Assembly (NCBI GenBank): GCA_021792485.1
Contig: JAJYUO010000005.1
Coordinates: 1 to 22,124, forward strand
Direction: 5' to 3'
DNA: 22,124 bases
Source of the DNA: Thermoplasmata archaeon
GTDB lineage: Archaea > Thermoplasmatota > Thermoplasmata > Lutacidiplasmatales > UBA184
The position numbers were made by a program, and so were the translations under genes. Below are positions 1 through 8,142 of this stretch, in pieces; position 1 is the stretch's first letter, and every line of letters begins with the position of its first letter. Below the pieces are notes generated by a model, which was not told the DNA's origin, did not search any database, and was given only the letters and a program-made list of their open reading frames with translations.

Positions 1-42
1 CCCATGGGACCTGGTACATCTGGTCCACCGAACCGAGTACGA

Positions 43-2496
43 TCAGCGGAGCGGCACCGAAGCGCCGAGGCGCCCGCGGAACTCCTCGGCAATCGTAAGC
101 GTCTCGAGCCCCTGATCGATCCCTCTCTTCCCTTCGGGGAACCGATGTTCGGAGAAGTACGCCCGCACCGCGTCCGGGTGACGCAGTCCGAGGGGGGGAA
201 TCACGAGCCGCATCGTTTCGGCGAGGAACGCGGACCCACGGAAGCTCGTATCGAGATCCTCGCCGCGGCGCGAGAGCCACTGCCACGTGGCGTCTCGGGC
301 GACCGGATTGCGGGCCGCTTCGATGACGAGGGCAGGGATATGGCCCCGCCCGATGGCACCGCCGGCCAAGGCCTCGTCCAGGAAGCGCGTTACCTCGGCC
401 GGGTCCGACATCCAGACGAGTCCTTTCGCGAGTCGGAACGCTTCGCCGTCCGGAGGATGCTGTCCGAGACGGCGACGCAGCTCGTGGCGCGCGAGTCGCG
501 GGTCGGTCCGACCGCGTCCGATCGCGACCGACTCTTGCATCTCGGGGTCGATCCTCTCCCAGTCTACGAACAGCTCGGCGACCTGCCGCGCGAACCCTTC
601 GTCGACCCGGGCGCGCGCGCCGGCTAGGCGCTCGCGCACTAGGCGCGTTTCACGGGCCTCGCCCGGTGCCGCTCGCGGTCCGATCCGCTCGAACTGGGTC
701 GCGAGGAACGAACGCGCGAGGTCGGTAACGCAGGGAACATCGTAAGCCCACTCCACCCAGGTGGAGACCTCCCCCCGGACGAGATCCACGAGGGAAGGCT
801 CCGGATCTTCGTCGATTCGGCGGACGAACTCGGCGTACTCTTCGAACGGAACGTCGCCGCTCATCACGAAGGCGTAAAGGTCGACGAGCACGCTCCAGCG
901 ATCGGCGGCCGACAGGCGTGAAAACGAGTGGCGGAGGCGATCGTAGAGCTCACGGTCGTACCGGACCCGGTAGAAACCGCCCGCCTCCGGGTTCAGGTGG
1001 ATCAGGCCATCGGTGGCTCCCGGGATCGTCCGTCGTTCGATATCGAAGAGGAATCGTTCGATCTTCTCGTCACGCCGCATGCGCAAGGGGATCGGCCAAA
1101 GGGTCGCTTCGGTGCGGGGAGCGAAGAGGAATCGTCGCTGGGCGACCTCCAGTCTCCCGGGGGTCAGATGGGCTTCGAGGACCGGGTGGCCCGGCCGCTC
1201 GATCCACGGGCCCGCGATATCGGCGATGGCCTCTCCGCTCGTTTCGGAGAGCGCGGTCCATAGGTCCGCTGTAGCCGCGTTCCCGTTCGCGTGCGCTCGG
1301 AGGTACCGCACCACCCCTCGCCGGAACGTCTCCTCTCCCAGGTACGTCTCGAGCATGCGCAGCACGCTCGCGCCTTTGCCGTAGGTGATCGACGGGTCGT
1401 ACACATCCCCGGCCGCTTCCGAGGGGCTCCCGCGCGGCGCGACAGCCGGAGCGCTGCATAGGCTATCGCTCGAAAGTCCTCGCCCCGTCCAACGGGAGCG
1501 AAAATCGTCCCAGGGTTCTCCTGAAGGATCGATGCGGTCGACGGCCGTATAGCCGACCAGCGTGGCGAAGCTCTCGTTGAGCCAGACATCCTCCCAACCG
1601 CGCATCGTGACGAGGTCGCCGAACCACTGGTGGGCGAGCTCGTGCGCGACCGTGAAGCAGACGAGGCGCCGATCGAGCTCCCCGGTCCGCTCGTCGACGA
1701 GCAGTTGCATCTCCTGGAACGTGATCGCGCCCCAGTTCTCCATCGCTCCCCAGGGGAGCTCTCCGATCGCGAGGAGGTCCAGCTTGGGCAAGGGATAGGG
1801 AATCTCGTAGTATTGTTCGTAGAACCGGAGCGCCCGGACCGCGATCCCGAGAGCGAACCGGCCCGAACTCGAGCGTCCGGGGCCCGTGACCACCGAGATT
1901 GCCGTGGTTCCGGAGCGATCGGCGATCCGTTCGAACTTGCCGATGCCCAGGTAGAAGAGGTACGTGGCCATCGGAGGCGTAGGCGCGAACGACCAACGGC
2001 GGCGCTTATTCGGCATCTCAAGGACGGTCGCCACGGTGTTCGAGATCACCTCCTCGCCGGCATCGGCGCTGACGGTCAGGAGGAACCGAGCCTTGCGATC
2101 GGGTCGGTCGATGCACGGAAAGATCCTGCGGGCCCCGGTCGCTGCGCACTGGCTCGTCAGGAACCGGTTCTCTCCCGAGCGGCTATAGTAGAGCCCGATC
2201 ATCGCGCGCGGCTCGACTGCGCCGCGGAACCGAACGTAGATCTTCGCGATCGAGCGGGCACGGCCGAGCGGCACTCGTACCTGCTCGGCCGGAGGATCTA
2301 AGGTCGCGGTCACGAGCTCTCCGTCGACGCGAACCTCGACGAGTTCGAGCCCTGCCGAGTTCAGCTCGAGCGCCTCAGGAGCCGGGCGAACGTCGAATTC
2401 GTTGGTTCCGGTCCACGTGCCGGCCGACGCATCGACGTCGAGCGCGAGCCGGTACTCCTCGACGCTCGGGGCTTCGTGAGGGGGAGCACTGGGCAT
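43..2496 (-). CDS. M1-family zinc aminopeptidase (tricorn-interacting factor F2/F3-like)
   Basis: Cytosolic metallopeptidase expected to remove N-terminal residues from short peptides; in Thermoplasma the related F2/F3 factors finish peptides made by proteasome and tricorn. Numbered from the ATG chosen here (817 aa), the exopeptidase motif GAMEN lies at about 250-254. The zinc site HELAH is at about 285-289, with the third ligand Glu 18 residues on (about 308, in WLNESFA). An N-terminal beta-rich domain precedes the catalytic domain and a long helical C-terminal domain follows, as in the family. The reading frame is open up to 2610. The ATG at 2496 was chosen because GGTGA lies 8 nt upstream and the family's usual N-terminus begins here; an ATG at 2502 is the alternative. 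A TATA-like CTATAATC (about 2572-2580, minus strand) would give a leader of about 50 nt, so this gene appears leadered, unlike most of its neighbours. Divergent from the 5S rRNA gene. Confidence 0.93.
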   Translation of the reverse strand: MPSAPPHEAPSVEEYRLALDVDASAGTWTGTNEFDVRPAPEALELNSAGLELVEVRVDGELVTATLDPPAEQVRVPLGRARSIAKIYVRFRGAVEPRAMIGLYYSRSGENRFLTSQCAATGARRIFPCIDRPDRKARFLLTVSADAGEEVISNTVATVLEMPNKRRRWSFAPTPPMATYLFYLGIGKFERIADRSGTTAISVVTGPGRSSSGRFALGIAVRALRFYEQYYEIPYPLPKLDLLAIGELPWGAMENWGAITFQEMQLLVDERTGELDRRLVCFTVAHELAHQWFGDLVTMRGWEDVWLNESFATLVGYTAVDRIDPSGEPWDDFRSRWTGRGLSSDSLCSAPAVAPRGSPSEAAGDVYDPSITYGKGASVLRMLETYLGEETFRRGVVRYLRAHANGNAATADLWTALSETSGEAIADIAGPWIERPGHPVLEAHLTPGRLEVAQRRFLFAPRTEATLWPIPLRMRRDEKIERFLFDIERRTIPGATDGLIHLNPEAGGFYRVRYDRELYDRLRHSFSRLSAADRWSVLVDLYAFVMSGDVPFEEYAEFVRRIDEDPEPSLVDLVRGEVSTWVEWAYDVPCVTDLARSFLATQFERIGPRAAPGEARETRLVRERLAGARARVDEGFARQVAELFVDWERIDPEMQESVAIGRGRTDPRLARHELRRRLGQHPPDGEAFRLAKGLVWMSDPAEVTRFLDEALAGGAIGRGHIPALVIEAARNPVARDATWQWLSRRGEDLDTSFRGSAFLAETMRLVIPPLGLRHPDAVRAYFSEHRFPEGKRGIDQGLETLTIAEEFRGRLGASVPLR

Positions 2497-2682
2497 GCGC
2501 ATCGTCACCTCGGCTGAGGAAAAGCGCAGGCTCTTCCGTCGGGGATGATCGATGCGGCCAAACCCGCATTCGATTATAGGTAGAGCTCTGGTCCGGCGCG
2601 GCCGAACCAAAGAGATCGTACGGGCCCGGGAGCGCGAGTTCTCCCCGAGTGCAGCGGCCCGGATCGCACGCGCCCAGCGGGG

Positions 2683-2690
2683 TTAAATAT
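2683..2690 (+). promoter_or_regulatory. TATA box of the 5S rRNA gene
   Basis: TTAAATAT in otherwise G+C-rich DNA, centred about 25 bp upstream of the predicted 5' end of 5S rRNA at 2711/2712, the canonical archaeal spacing. Confidence 0.75.
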
Positions 2691-2710
2691 CCTGCTCAAA
2701 TCCCCGCCGA

Positions 2711-2835
2711 CGGCTGACGGCCAAAGCGGTGGGGAAACACCCGGTCCCATTCCGAACCCGGCAGTTAAGCCCACTGGCGTTCCGCGCGGTACTGAAGTGC
2801 GCGAGCCTACGGGAACCGCGGAAAGCTGTCAGCCC
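2711..2835 (+). rRNA. rrf: 5S ribosomal RNA
   Basis: Large-subunit 5S rRNA of about 125 nt. The conserved loop B/C region, with CCCATTCCGAACCCGG followed by CAGTTAAGCCC, lies at about 2747-2772. The terminal helix I is visible as GGCTGAC (2712-2718) pairing with GTCAGCC (2828-2834). The gene stands alone, with no 16S or 23S sequence or tRNA beside it, and has its own TATA box placed for initiation at the mature 5' end. Solitary 5S genes are known in Thermoplasma relatives. No clear T-rich terminator is seen after the 3' end. Confidence 0.95.
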
Positions 2836-2864
2836 TTAGGGCCGGGATTCCGCTTTGGACGGCC

Positions 2865-2874
2865 TATCAAATAC
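2865..2874 (+). promoter_or_regulatory. TATA-like box for the six-helix membrane protein
   Basis: TATCAAATAC centred about 27 bp before the ATG at 2897, consistent with a leaderless transcript. It lies only 30 bp after the 5S rRNA end, so readthrough from the 5S gene is also possible. Confidence 0.6.
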
Positions 2875-2896
2875 TTGCCGGCCCACGTCCGATCCC

Positions 2897-3667
2897 ATGG
2901 CGGCGCCGGCCTCGTCTCACCCCGCGTGGAAGAGGGGTGCCCGGTGGCTGTACGCCGGCGGAGTCTTCGGGGGCGTCGGCGGGCTGATCGGACTCGCCTT
3001 GCCTCTCGCCTTCGTGTACCTGGCGAAGTATAACCCGGGGGGCTTCTTCGTCATCGCACCATCTCTCATCCGATTCACAGGTCTCTTCGTTCTGGCGGGC
3101 AGCGTTCTCGTCCTGGCCTCCTTCTTCTGCTACCGGTGGGCCTACTCCGTGCTCCGCCAAGCGCATCGGGGCTACTGGGGGGCCTCCCTCCTATGCCTCG
3201 TCGGCTCGAGCGGTCTTGTCCTGATCGCGGTCGCGGCGGCGTTCGCGACCGGAGGAGCCGTGGCGCTGGAGGCGTGCGTTCGGGGCTCGTACTCGAACGC
3301 CCTTTCATGCGTGGAGTCGGCGAGCCCGGTCGGCGCGTACGCCGGTCTGCTCGGCTTTTGGCTCGGATGGATCGGCGCGATTGGGATCGCGGTCGGCCTC
3401 TTCCTCGCGTCGGGATCGTTCCGCTCGCCCGCCTACGGAGCCGCCGGCGTCCTGTACGCTCTGTTGCTGGCGGTCCTCGTGGGACCGCTCGTGGGTCTGG
3501 TCCATGCCGTTCCCTACGCGACCTACCTGCTCGCGGCGGCGCCGGTCCTGGCGATCCTCGCGCCGGTCTTCGTGGCCGGGGCTCGGCCGACGATTCCTGA
3601 GCCAGCCGTCGCGCCATGGACCGAACCGTCGCCCGCTCTCGTTCCCCCGTCGGGTCCGGCCGGCTGA
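2897..3667 (+). CDS. six-helix integral membrane protein, family not recognised
   Basis: A 256-residue hydrophobic protein. I see six membrane segments: WLYAGGVFGG to AFVYLA, LIRFTGLF to YRWA, YWGASLLC to AFATG, VGAYAGLL to LFLAS, YGAAGVLY to GLVHAV, and YATYLLAA to VAGA. A short Pro-rich tail follows. One segment pair is separated by a loop holding two cysteines (in VALEACVRGSY and NALSCVESA) that could form a disulfide outside the membrane. The ATG at 2897 is preferred over an in-frame ATG 42 nt upstream because a TATA-like box lies about 27 bp before it. The small-residue-rich helices resemble many uncharacterised DUF membrane proteins, and nothing suggests a substrate. Endonuclease IV follows 40 nt downstream. 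Confidence 0.75.
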   Translation: MAAPASSHPAWKRGARWLYAGGVFGGVGGLIGLALPLAFVYLAKYNPGGFFVIAPSLIRFTGLFVLAGSVLVLASFFCYRWAYSVLRQAHRGYWGASLLCLVGSSGLVLIAVAAAFATGGAVALEACVRGSYSNALSCVESASPVGAYAGLLGFWLGWIGAIGIAVGLFLASGSFRSPAYGAAGVLYALLLAVLVGPLVGLVHAVPYATYLLAAAPVLAILAPVFVAGARPTIPEPAVAPWTEPSPALVPPSGPAG

Positions 3668-3707
3668 GTCGGCAAAGACTATCTCGCCGTTCGGCGGTCG
3701 GGTCCGG

Positions 3708-4610
3708 GTGTACCTTGGCGCGCACCTCGGGATCGCCTCCGGTCTCGACGTAGCGGCCTCGGAGGCCGAACGAATCGGCTGCGAGTCGCTGCAGATCTTC
3801 GCGAAGAGTCCCCAGATGTGGAAGGGCCCGCCGATCTCGCAGGAGGCCGCCGCCCGGTTCCGCACGGCGGTCGTGGCCCACCACCTCCGGGCGACCGCCG
3901 TGCACCATGGATACCTCCTGAACTTGGCCCATCCCGATGCCGGGCGTCGCGCCCAGTCGGAAAGGGCGTTCCGGGACGAGCTCGGCCGGGCCGAGCTGCT
4001 CGGGGTGGACGCGCTGATCTTCCATCCCGGTGCCCACCTCGGTTCCGGCTCGGTGGCCGGCGTGGCCCGTATCGCGGAGGCGCTGAATGCCGCGATTGCC
4101 GCCACGCCAGCCTACCATGTGCGCGCGCTCCTGGAGAACTCGGCGGGACAAGGCACCACCATGGGTTCGACGTTCGAGGAGCTCGCGGAGGTCCTGGATC
4201 GCGTCTCGAACGCGGAGCGGGTCGGCGTGACCCTCGATACGTGCCACCTCTTCGCCGCCGGGTTCGACTTCCGAACGCCGGAGGGGTATGGTGAGATGAT
4301 CGACCACGTCCGAAGGACAATCGGACTCGGTCGCGTCCGCGCCTTCCATCTCAACGACGCGAAGAGCGACCTCGGCTCTCACCTCGACCGGCACGAGAAC
4401 ATCGGGGCCGGAAAAATCGGGAGCGAAGGGTTTCGATCGCTCGTCAACGACCCGCGTTGGGCCCGCGTTCCCGGATTCCTCGAGACCCCACTAGACGATG
4501 ACGACTACGCGAGCTACGTGAGGGATCTAACGACGCTCCGCTCCCTCTTGGAAGCGCGGAGACCGACCGGTCGACGGCCTCGCCCTCGGCGCGCCTCAAC
4601 CATCAAATAG
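3708..4610 (+). CDS. nfo: endonuclease IV (AP endonuclease)
   Basis: Base-excision-repair enzyme cleaving 5' of abasic sites; TIM barrel with three zinc ions. The frame is open far upstream, but the GTG at 3708 gives MYLGAHLGIASGL, the normal start of the family, and a weak ACTATCTC box is centred about 26 bp before it. Length 300 aa is typical. All nine zinc ligands can be placed by comparison with E. coli Nfo: H66 (VHHGYLLNLA), H106 (FHPGAHLG), E143 (LLENSAG), D177 and H180 (TLDTCHLFAAGFD), H214 (FHLNDAKS), D227 and H229 (DRHENIG), and E259 (FLETP). A basic C-terminal tail of about 18 residues (RRPTGRRPRPRR) extends past the barrel and may add DNA affinity. An active enzyme is expected. Confidence 0.95.
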   Translation: MYLGAHLGIASGLDVAASEAERIGCESLQIFAKSPQMWKGPPISQEAAARFRTAVVAHHLRATAVHHGYLLNLAHPDAGRRAQSERAFRDELGRAELLGVDALIFHPGAHLGSGSVAGVARIAEALNAAIAATPAYHVRALLENSAGQGTTMGSTFEELAEVLDRVSNAERVGVTLDTCHLFAAGFDFRTPEGYGEMIDHVRRTIGLGRVRAFHLNDAKSDLGSHLDRHENIGAGKIGSEGFRSLVNDPRWARVPGFLETPLDDDDYASYVRDLTTLRSLLEARRPTGRRPRPRRASTIK

Positions 4611-4746
4611 GCCGCCGGGCCATGGGAACAGGTCGATGGGCCTCGCGATCCGGAATGGCACTCCTCCTTGGCGCGCGCATGCTCGAAGCGCATCAAGTAC
4701 CGGGGCCGCGGGCGCCGGGCGGGAGAGGCCGGCGTAGATCCGTGTC

Positions 4747-5709
4747 ATGGCCGCTTCCGTCCCCGGCGCCGCGAACGAGAGCTTGCGCGATGCGTTCGCC
4801 GATACGCTGCTGATCCTCGGCGAAGCGGATCCGGACCTCGTCGTGCTCGACGGGGGTGCCACGGAGGCGAACTGCGCCCCCCGCTTCCGCGAGAGATTCC
4901 CGGACCGATTCATGCGTCTCGGCGCGGGGGAGGCATCGATCGTAGCGAGGGCCGCCGAACTCTCGCACGGATCGCGCACCGTGTTCGTAAGCACTTTTGC
5001 GTCCGTCGCGGCCGGCCCGTCCTACCCCACAATCCGGCTCTCGGTGTGCCGCGACCGAGCGAACGTGAAGATCATCGGCGCCCACCGCGAGCGCCTCGCA
5101 GATCCGGAGCGAGGAACTCCGCCGATGATGGAAGACATCGGTCTCATGCGCGGCCTTCCGGGGATGACCGTGATCGTGCCGGGAGATGCACCCACCACGC
5201 GCTCCGCGATCCGCGCGGTCGCCGGATTCCGCGGGCCGGCCTATGTCCGCCTCGCGAGCGGAGATTTTCCCACGGTGACGGATGGGGCGTTCGCGATCGG
5301 CCGAGCGAACGAGCTCCGGGTCGGCTCCGACCTCACGATCGTCGCGATCGGAACCCTCTTGGCGCCGGCGCTGGCCGTCGCCGACGAACTCCGGCGCGTC
5401 GGGATCTCTGCACGTGTCCTCGACTTAGCGTCCGTCAAGCCGGTCGACGTGCCCGCCCTTCTGCGCGCCGCGCGGGAGACGGGCGCGATGCTGGTGCTCG
5501 AGGAGCATACGGTCGAGACGGGGATCGGAGCGCTTGTCGCCGCTACGACGAGCGAGAACTATCCGGTCCCGGTGCGTCGGGTGGGAGTCCCCGACGTCTT
5601 CGCGCCGATCGACGACAGCAGATCCGGCCTCGATCCCCTCGGGCTATCGATCTCTCGGATCATGGACGAGGCGTGGGAGCTCCTCGAACTGCGGGGCAAG
5701 GTTCAGTAG
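4747..5709 (+). CDS. transketolase-like protein, C-terminal half, with altered active site
   Basis: A 320-aa protein matching the C-terminal (pyrimidine-binding plus C-terminal) half of split archaeal transketolases. That family partners with a separate N-terminal subunit to move two-carbon ketol units in the non-oxidative pentose pathway. The TPP-activating Glu is present (E62, in LGAGEASIVARAA), as are RANVKIIGAH, EDIGLMRGLPGMTVIVPGD, DLASVKPVD and EEHTVETGIG. However, the segment that normally reads GEDGxSHQ in archaeal homologues is PERGTPPM here. The second catalytic His (E. coli H473) is therefore replaced by Pro, and the phosphate-contacting Arg in the strand after PAYVRL seems missing. 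The N-terminal subunit is not next door: the upstream gene is nfo. A transaldolase follows 26 nt downstream. No convincing TATA box sits 26 bp upstream, so the start is less certain than for the neighbours. Confidence 0.8.
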   Translation: MAASVPGAANESLRDAFADTLLILGEADPDLVVLDGGATEANCAPRFRERFPDRFMRLGAGEASIVARAAELSHGSRTVFVSTFASVAAGPSYPTIRLSVCRDRANVKIIGAHRERLADPERGTPPMMEDIGLMRGLPGMTVIVPGDAPTTRSAIRAVAGFRGPAYVRLASGDFPTVTDGAFAIGRANELRVGSDLTIVAIGTLLAPALAVADELRRVGISARVLDLASVKPVDVPALLRAARETGAMLVLEEHTVETGIGALVAATTSENYPVPVRRVGVPDVFAPIDDSRSGLDPLGLSISRIMDEAWELLELRGKVQ

Positions 5710-5735
5710 GGGAGTTGCGTTCGGTCGCGACGGCC

Positions 5736-6383
5736 ATGAAGCTATTCTTGGACACCGCGAGCGTGAAGGAGATTCGCACGATGTGGGAGATCGGGATCCT
5801 GGACGGGGTCACGACGAACCCCACCCTGGTCGCGAAGGAGGGCCGCAAGTTCGAAGAGGTCCTCCGGGAGATCTGCGCGCTCGGGGTGCCGAGCGTCTCG
5901 GCGGAGGTCGTCGCGACCGATGTCGAGGGGATGGTCCGCGAGGGCCGGCACCTACGGGACGTTCACCCTTCGATCTACGTCAAGGTACCGATGACCGCCG
6001 CGGGCCTGCAGGCGACGAAAACGCTGGCGAGCGAGGGGGCCCGGGTCAACATGACGCTCGTCTTCAGCGCGAACCAGGCGTTGCTCGCCGCCAAGGTCGG
6101 CGCGGCCTACGTGAGCCCATTCATCGGCCGCTTGGACGACCAAGGGGACGTCGGCATGGACCTCATCCGGGACATCGTCACGATCTACTCGAACTATCGT
6201 TTCTCGACCGAGATCCTCGTTGCCAGCGTTCGGCATCCGATCCATGTGCTCGAGGCGGCGAAGCTCGGGGCCCACATCGCGACGATGCCCTACCCGGTGA
6301 TGGAGAAGCTCGTCCAGCACCCCCTCACCGACATCGGCCTCGCCCGATTCCTGAAGGATTGGGAGAAGGTCCCCAAGGGCTGA
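5736..6383 (+). CDS. tal: transaldolase / fructose-6-phosphate aldolase family
   Basis: Class I Schiff-base aldolase of the small (215 aa) TalC/MipB type, acting in the non-oxidative pentose phosphate route. The N-terminus MKLFLDTASVKEI is the family start. The conserved GVTTNPTL lies at about 24-31, the Schiff-base lysine is K83 in IYVKVPMT, and VNMTLVFS (104-111), YVSPFIGRLDD (125-135) and MPYPVMEKL follow in the usual order. The position of the ATG at 5736 is fixed by this N-terminus. The gene is 26 nt behind the transketolase-like gene, and co-transcription is likely. Sequence alone cannot separate transaldolase from fructose-6-phosphate aldolase activity here. The neighbouring transketolase-like gene favours a sugar-phosphate role. 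Confidence 0.92.
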   Translation: MKLFLDTASVKEIRTMWEIGILDGVTTNPTLVAKEGRKFEEVLREICALGVPSVSAEVVATDVEGMVREGRHLRDVHPSIYVKVPMTAAGLQATKTLASEGARVNMTLVFSANQALLAAKVGAAYVSPFIGRLDDQGDVGMDLIRDIVTIYSNYRFSTEILVASVRHPIHVLEAAKLGAHIATMPYPVMEKLVQHPLTDIGLARFLKDWEKVPKG

Positions 6384-6429
6384 GCCGCGGCGCGGGGGTT
6401 ATCGGCTCGGCCGCCCTGGACGGATCGTC

Positions 6430-6714
6430 GTGAGCGACCCGGACCTATTGACCAAGTACTTGCGCGTGACCCGAGAGGCGCTCGCGCGCGTGACGCCCGC
6501 TCCGCCATCGCGCTCGTTCCTCGTCACGGCGGCCGACGACATACTCGGGATGGCGCGTGCCTACTTCGCCGACGCCGAGCACTTCGAGCGCACCGGAGAC
6601 CGGGAGCGGGCGCTCGCGGCTGTGAGCTACGCTCACGGATGGATCGACGCGGGGGTCCGACTCGGCTTGTTGGACGGAGGCAACGATGAGTCGCGGTTCA
6701 CGCTCTATCGCTAG
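6430..6714 (+). CDS. DUF357 family small helical protein
   Basis: A 94-aa acidic, helical protein. The core with ARAYFADAEHFERTGD and AAVSYAHGWIDAG followed by RLGLLD matches the archaeal DUF357 signature (a Tyr-x-Asp-Ala helix, then a Tyr-Ala-His-Gly helix). The biochemical function is unknown. The GTG at 6430 follows a weak TTATC element centred about 28 bp upstream. The 3' end overlaps the translin gene by 29 nt, and the GGAGG serving translin lies inside this gene, so the two are translationally coupled. That coupling suggests a shared process and perhaps physical interaction. The DUF357 call is from motif memory, not a search. Confidence 0.8.
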   Translation: MSDPDLLTKYLRVTREALARVTPAPPSRSFLVTAADDILGMARAYFADAEHFERTGDRERALAAVSYAHGWIDAGVRLGLLDGGNDESRFTLYR

Positions 6715-7345
6715 GACATCCCGGACGCCGGAGGTCCCGGATGCCACCGTTCGGGCGATCGAGGCCCATCTCTCCGAACGCGAGGCCCGCCGCGAGCGGA
6801 TCCACGCCGACGCACGCACCCTGCGCCGGGGCGCCCAGGCCGTGATGATCGGGCTCCATGATGGAAGGCCTACCGAACAGGACGCCCAACGGCTCGGTCG
6901 GCGCCTTCGCACGCTCGCCCGCCTCACCCGGGCGGCGGGAGGCTCCGAAACCGGTCTCGCCCGAGACGCGATCCAGGAGGCGGTGGAAGCCCTCCTCCTC
7001 CGGGCGATCGTCCGGGGCGAGACGCTCCCGTCGTTTGCGGACCTCGGGGTCGAGCCGGAACCGTACCTTCTCGGCCTTGGCGACGTCGTCGGCGAGGTCC
7101 GCCGGCGCGCGCTGCTGCAGCTCGCCGCGGATGACCTCGCAGCGGCCGAGGCATCCGTGCGCTTGATGGAACACCTATACCAAACTCTAATGCGATTCGA
7201 TACCACGCGCGCGATCGTGCCGCTGAAACCGAAGCAGGACACCGCGCGCTCGCTGCTCGAGCGGACCCGGGGCGAGGTTGTGCTCGCCCGGGTGCACGCA
7301 CGCTACCGAGAACTCCCTCCTCTCCACGATGCGGGGGAGCCGTGA
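6686..7345 (+). CDS. archaeal translin family protein (C3PO-like RNA-binding/nuclease)
   Basis: All-helical 219-aa protein of the translin/TRAX family, which binds single-stranded RNA as oligomeric barrels; TRAX-type subunits are endoribonucleases. Family hallmarks are the helix DAIQEAVEALLLRAIVRG (94-111) and the segment LGDVVGEVRRRALLQLAADD (131-150), followed by a C-terminal helix with LMEHLYQTLMRFD. Acidic residues in the positions of the TRAX catalytic cluster are present (E98, E101, D133, E137), so catalytic competence is plausible. The ATG at 6686 is preceded by GGAGG with 5-nt spacing, one of the few clear Shine-Dalgarno sites in the window. It is operon-internal: it overlaps DUF357 by 29 nt upstream and shares GTGA with mtnP downstream. 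Confidence 0.85.
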   Translation: MSRGSRSIARTSRTPEVPDATVRAIEAHLSEREARRERIHADARTLRRGAQAVMIGLHDGRPTEQDAQRLGRRLRTLARLTRAAGGSETGLARDAIQEAVEALLLRAIVRGETLPSFADLGVEPEPYLLGLGDVVGEVRRRALLQLAADDLAAAEASVRLMEHLYQTLMRFDTTRAIVPLKPKQDTARSLLERTRGEVVLARVHARYRELPPLHDAGEP

Positions 7346-8136
7346 GCGACTCGGCCCGGACCACGATCGCCGTCATCGGTGGATCCGGGGTCACCGGTAT
7401 CTTCGAGAACGGCCCGACCGATCGCCACCGGATCGGCACTCCGTGGGGTCCCCCTTCCGGACCGATCGAGGAAGGAACGGTCGGAGGCGTCCGAGTTCTC
7501 TTCTTGCCCCGGCACGGCCCGGGCCACACGATCCCTCCGCACATGGTGAACTACCGAGCCAACGTCGACGCGCTCATCGGCCTCGGAGCCCAGGCGATTG
7601 TGACCGTGAGCGCCGTGGGATCGCTGCGCGAGGATCTGCCGCCCGGCACCTTCGTGCTCCCTGACCAGTTCATCGACTTCACGAAACGCCGCCCCACGAC
7701 CTTCTACGACGGCGGGCGCGTGATGCACGTCAGTCTGGCCGACCCGTTCTGCCCTGATCTCCTTTCGGCGGCGAAGGCGACGGGCGACCGGCTCGGGATC
7801 CCCTTCTCCGAGAAGCGGGCGTACGTGTGCGTCGAGGGACCCCGGTTCTCCACCCGCGCGGAGTCGAAGTTCTTCCGAACGTTCGCCGACATCATCGGGA
7901 TGACCCTGGTGCCCGAGGTCACGCTCGCGCGGGAGCGCGGGACTTGCTATGCGTGCTTGGCGATGGTCACCGACTTCGATGTCTGGGCCGATCGGCCGGT
8001 CGAGCTCGGGGAAATCCTCCGGGTCACGTCGAGCAACGTCGAGCGGATGCAGCGGCTTCTTTCGAACCTGATCCCTGCGCTCGCCCACCCGCCGACGTGC
8101 GCGTGCGCCCGCGCGCTCGACGACGCCGGAGTGTGA
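7342..8136 (+). CDS. mtnP: S-methyl-5'-thioadenosine phosphorylase / purine nucleoside phosphorylase
   Basis: Phosphorolysis of methylthioadenosine to adenine and methylthioribose-1-phosphate, as part of purine and methionine salvage. Motifs of the trimeric PNP/MTAP family are in order: IGGSG (12-16), PRHGPGH (56-62), EGPRFSTRAE (165-174), GMTLVPEVTLARE (186-198) and TDFDVW (210-215). Asp at 211 and 213, as in human MTAP (D220/D222), rather than the Asn of 6-oxopurine PNPs, argues for adenine-type substrates. The C-terminal CAC (253-255) resembles the CxC motif of archaeal hyperthermophile MTAP/PNP enzymes. The GTG start overlaps the translin stop as GTGA. The stop is 6 bp from the convergent rpoK stop. 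S-methyl-5'-thioinosine phosphorylase is the main alternative. Confidence 0.92.
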   Translation: MSDSARTTIAVIGGSGVTGIFENGPTDRHRIGTPWGPPSGPIEEGTVGGVRVLFLPRHGPGHTIPPHMVNYRANVDALIGLGAQAIVTVSAVGSLREDLPPGTFVLPDQFIDFTKRRPTTFYDGGRVMHVSLADPFCPDLLSAAKATGDRLGIPFSEKRAYVCVEGPRFSTRAESKFFRTFADIIGMTLVPEVTLARERGTCYACLAMVTDFDVWADRPVELGEILRVTSSNVERMQRLLSNLIPALAHPPTCACARALDDAGV

Positions 8137-8142
8137 GCCCGC

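Noticed and set aside
1..42. Sequence past the aminopeptidase stop
   Set aside because: Too short to assign; no RNA or coding signal is visible.
3381..3707. Upstream in-frame extension of endonuclease IV
   Set aside because: It overlaps the membrane-protein gene in another frame and encodes a low-complexity Arg/Ser sequence; the GTG at 3708 gives the normal enzyme N-terminus.
3075..4394. Long minus-strand open frame opposite the membrane protein and endonuclease IV
   Set aside because: It is a shadow frame of G+C-rich coding DNA, Arg/Pro-rich, with no recognisable domain, while the plus strand carries complete family motifs.
4611..4746. Possible small gene or RNA between endonuclease IV and the transketolase-like gene
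   Set aside because: Short frames are present but no TATA box, ribosome site or RNA motif is convincing; I see nothing that can be supported beyond a weak GCATCAAGTACC near 4689-4700.
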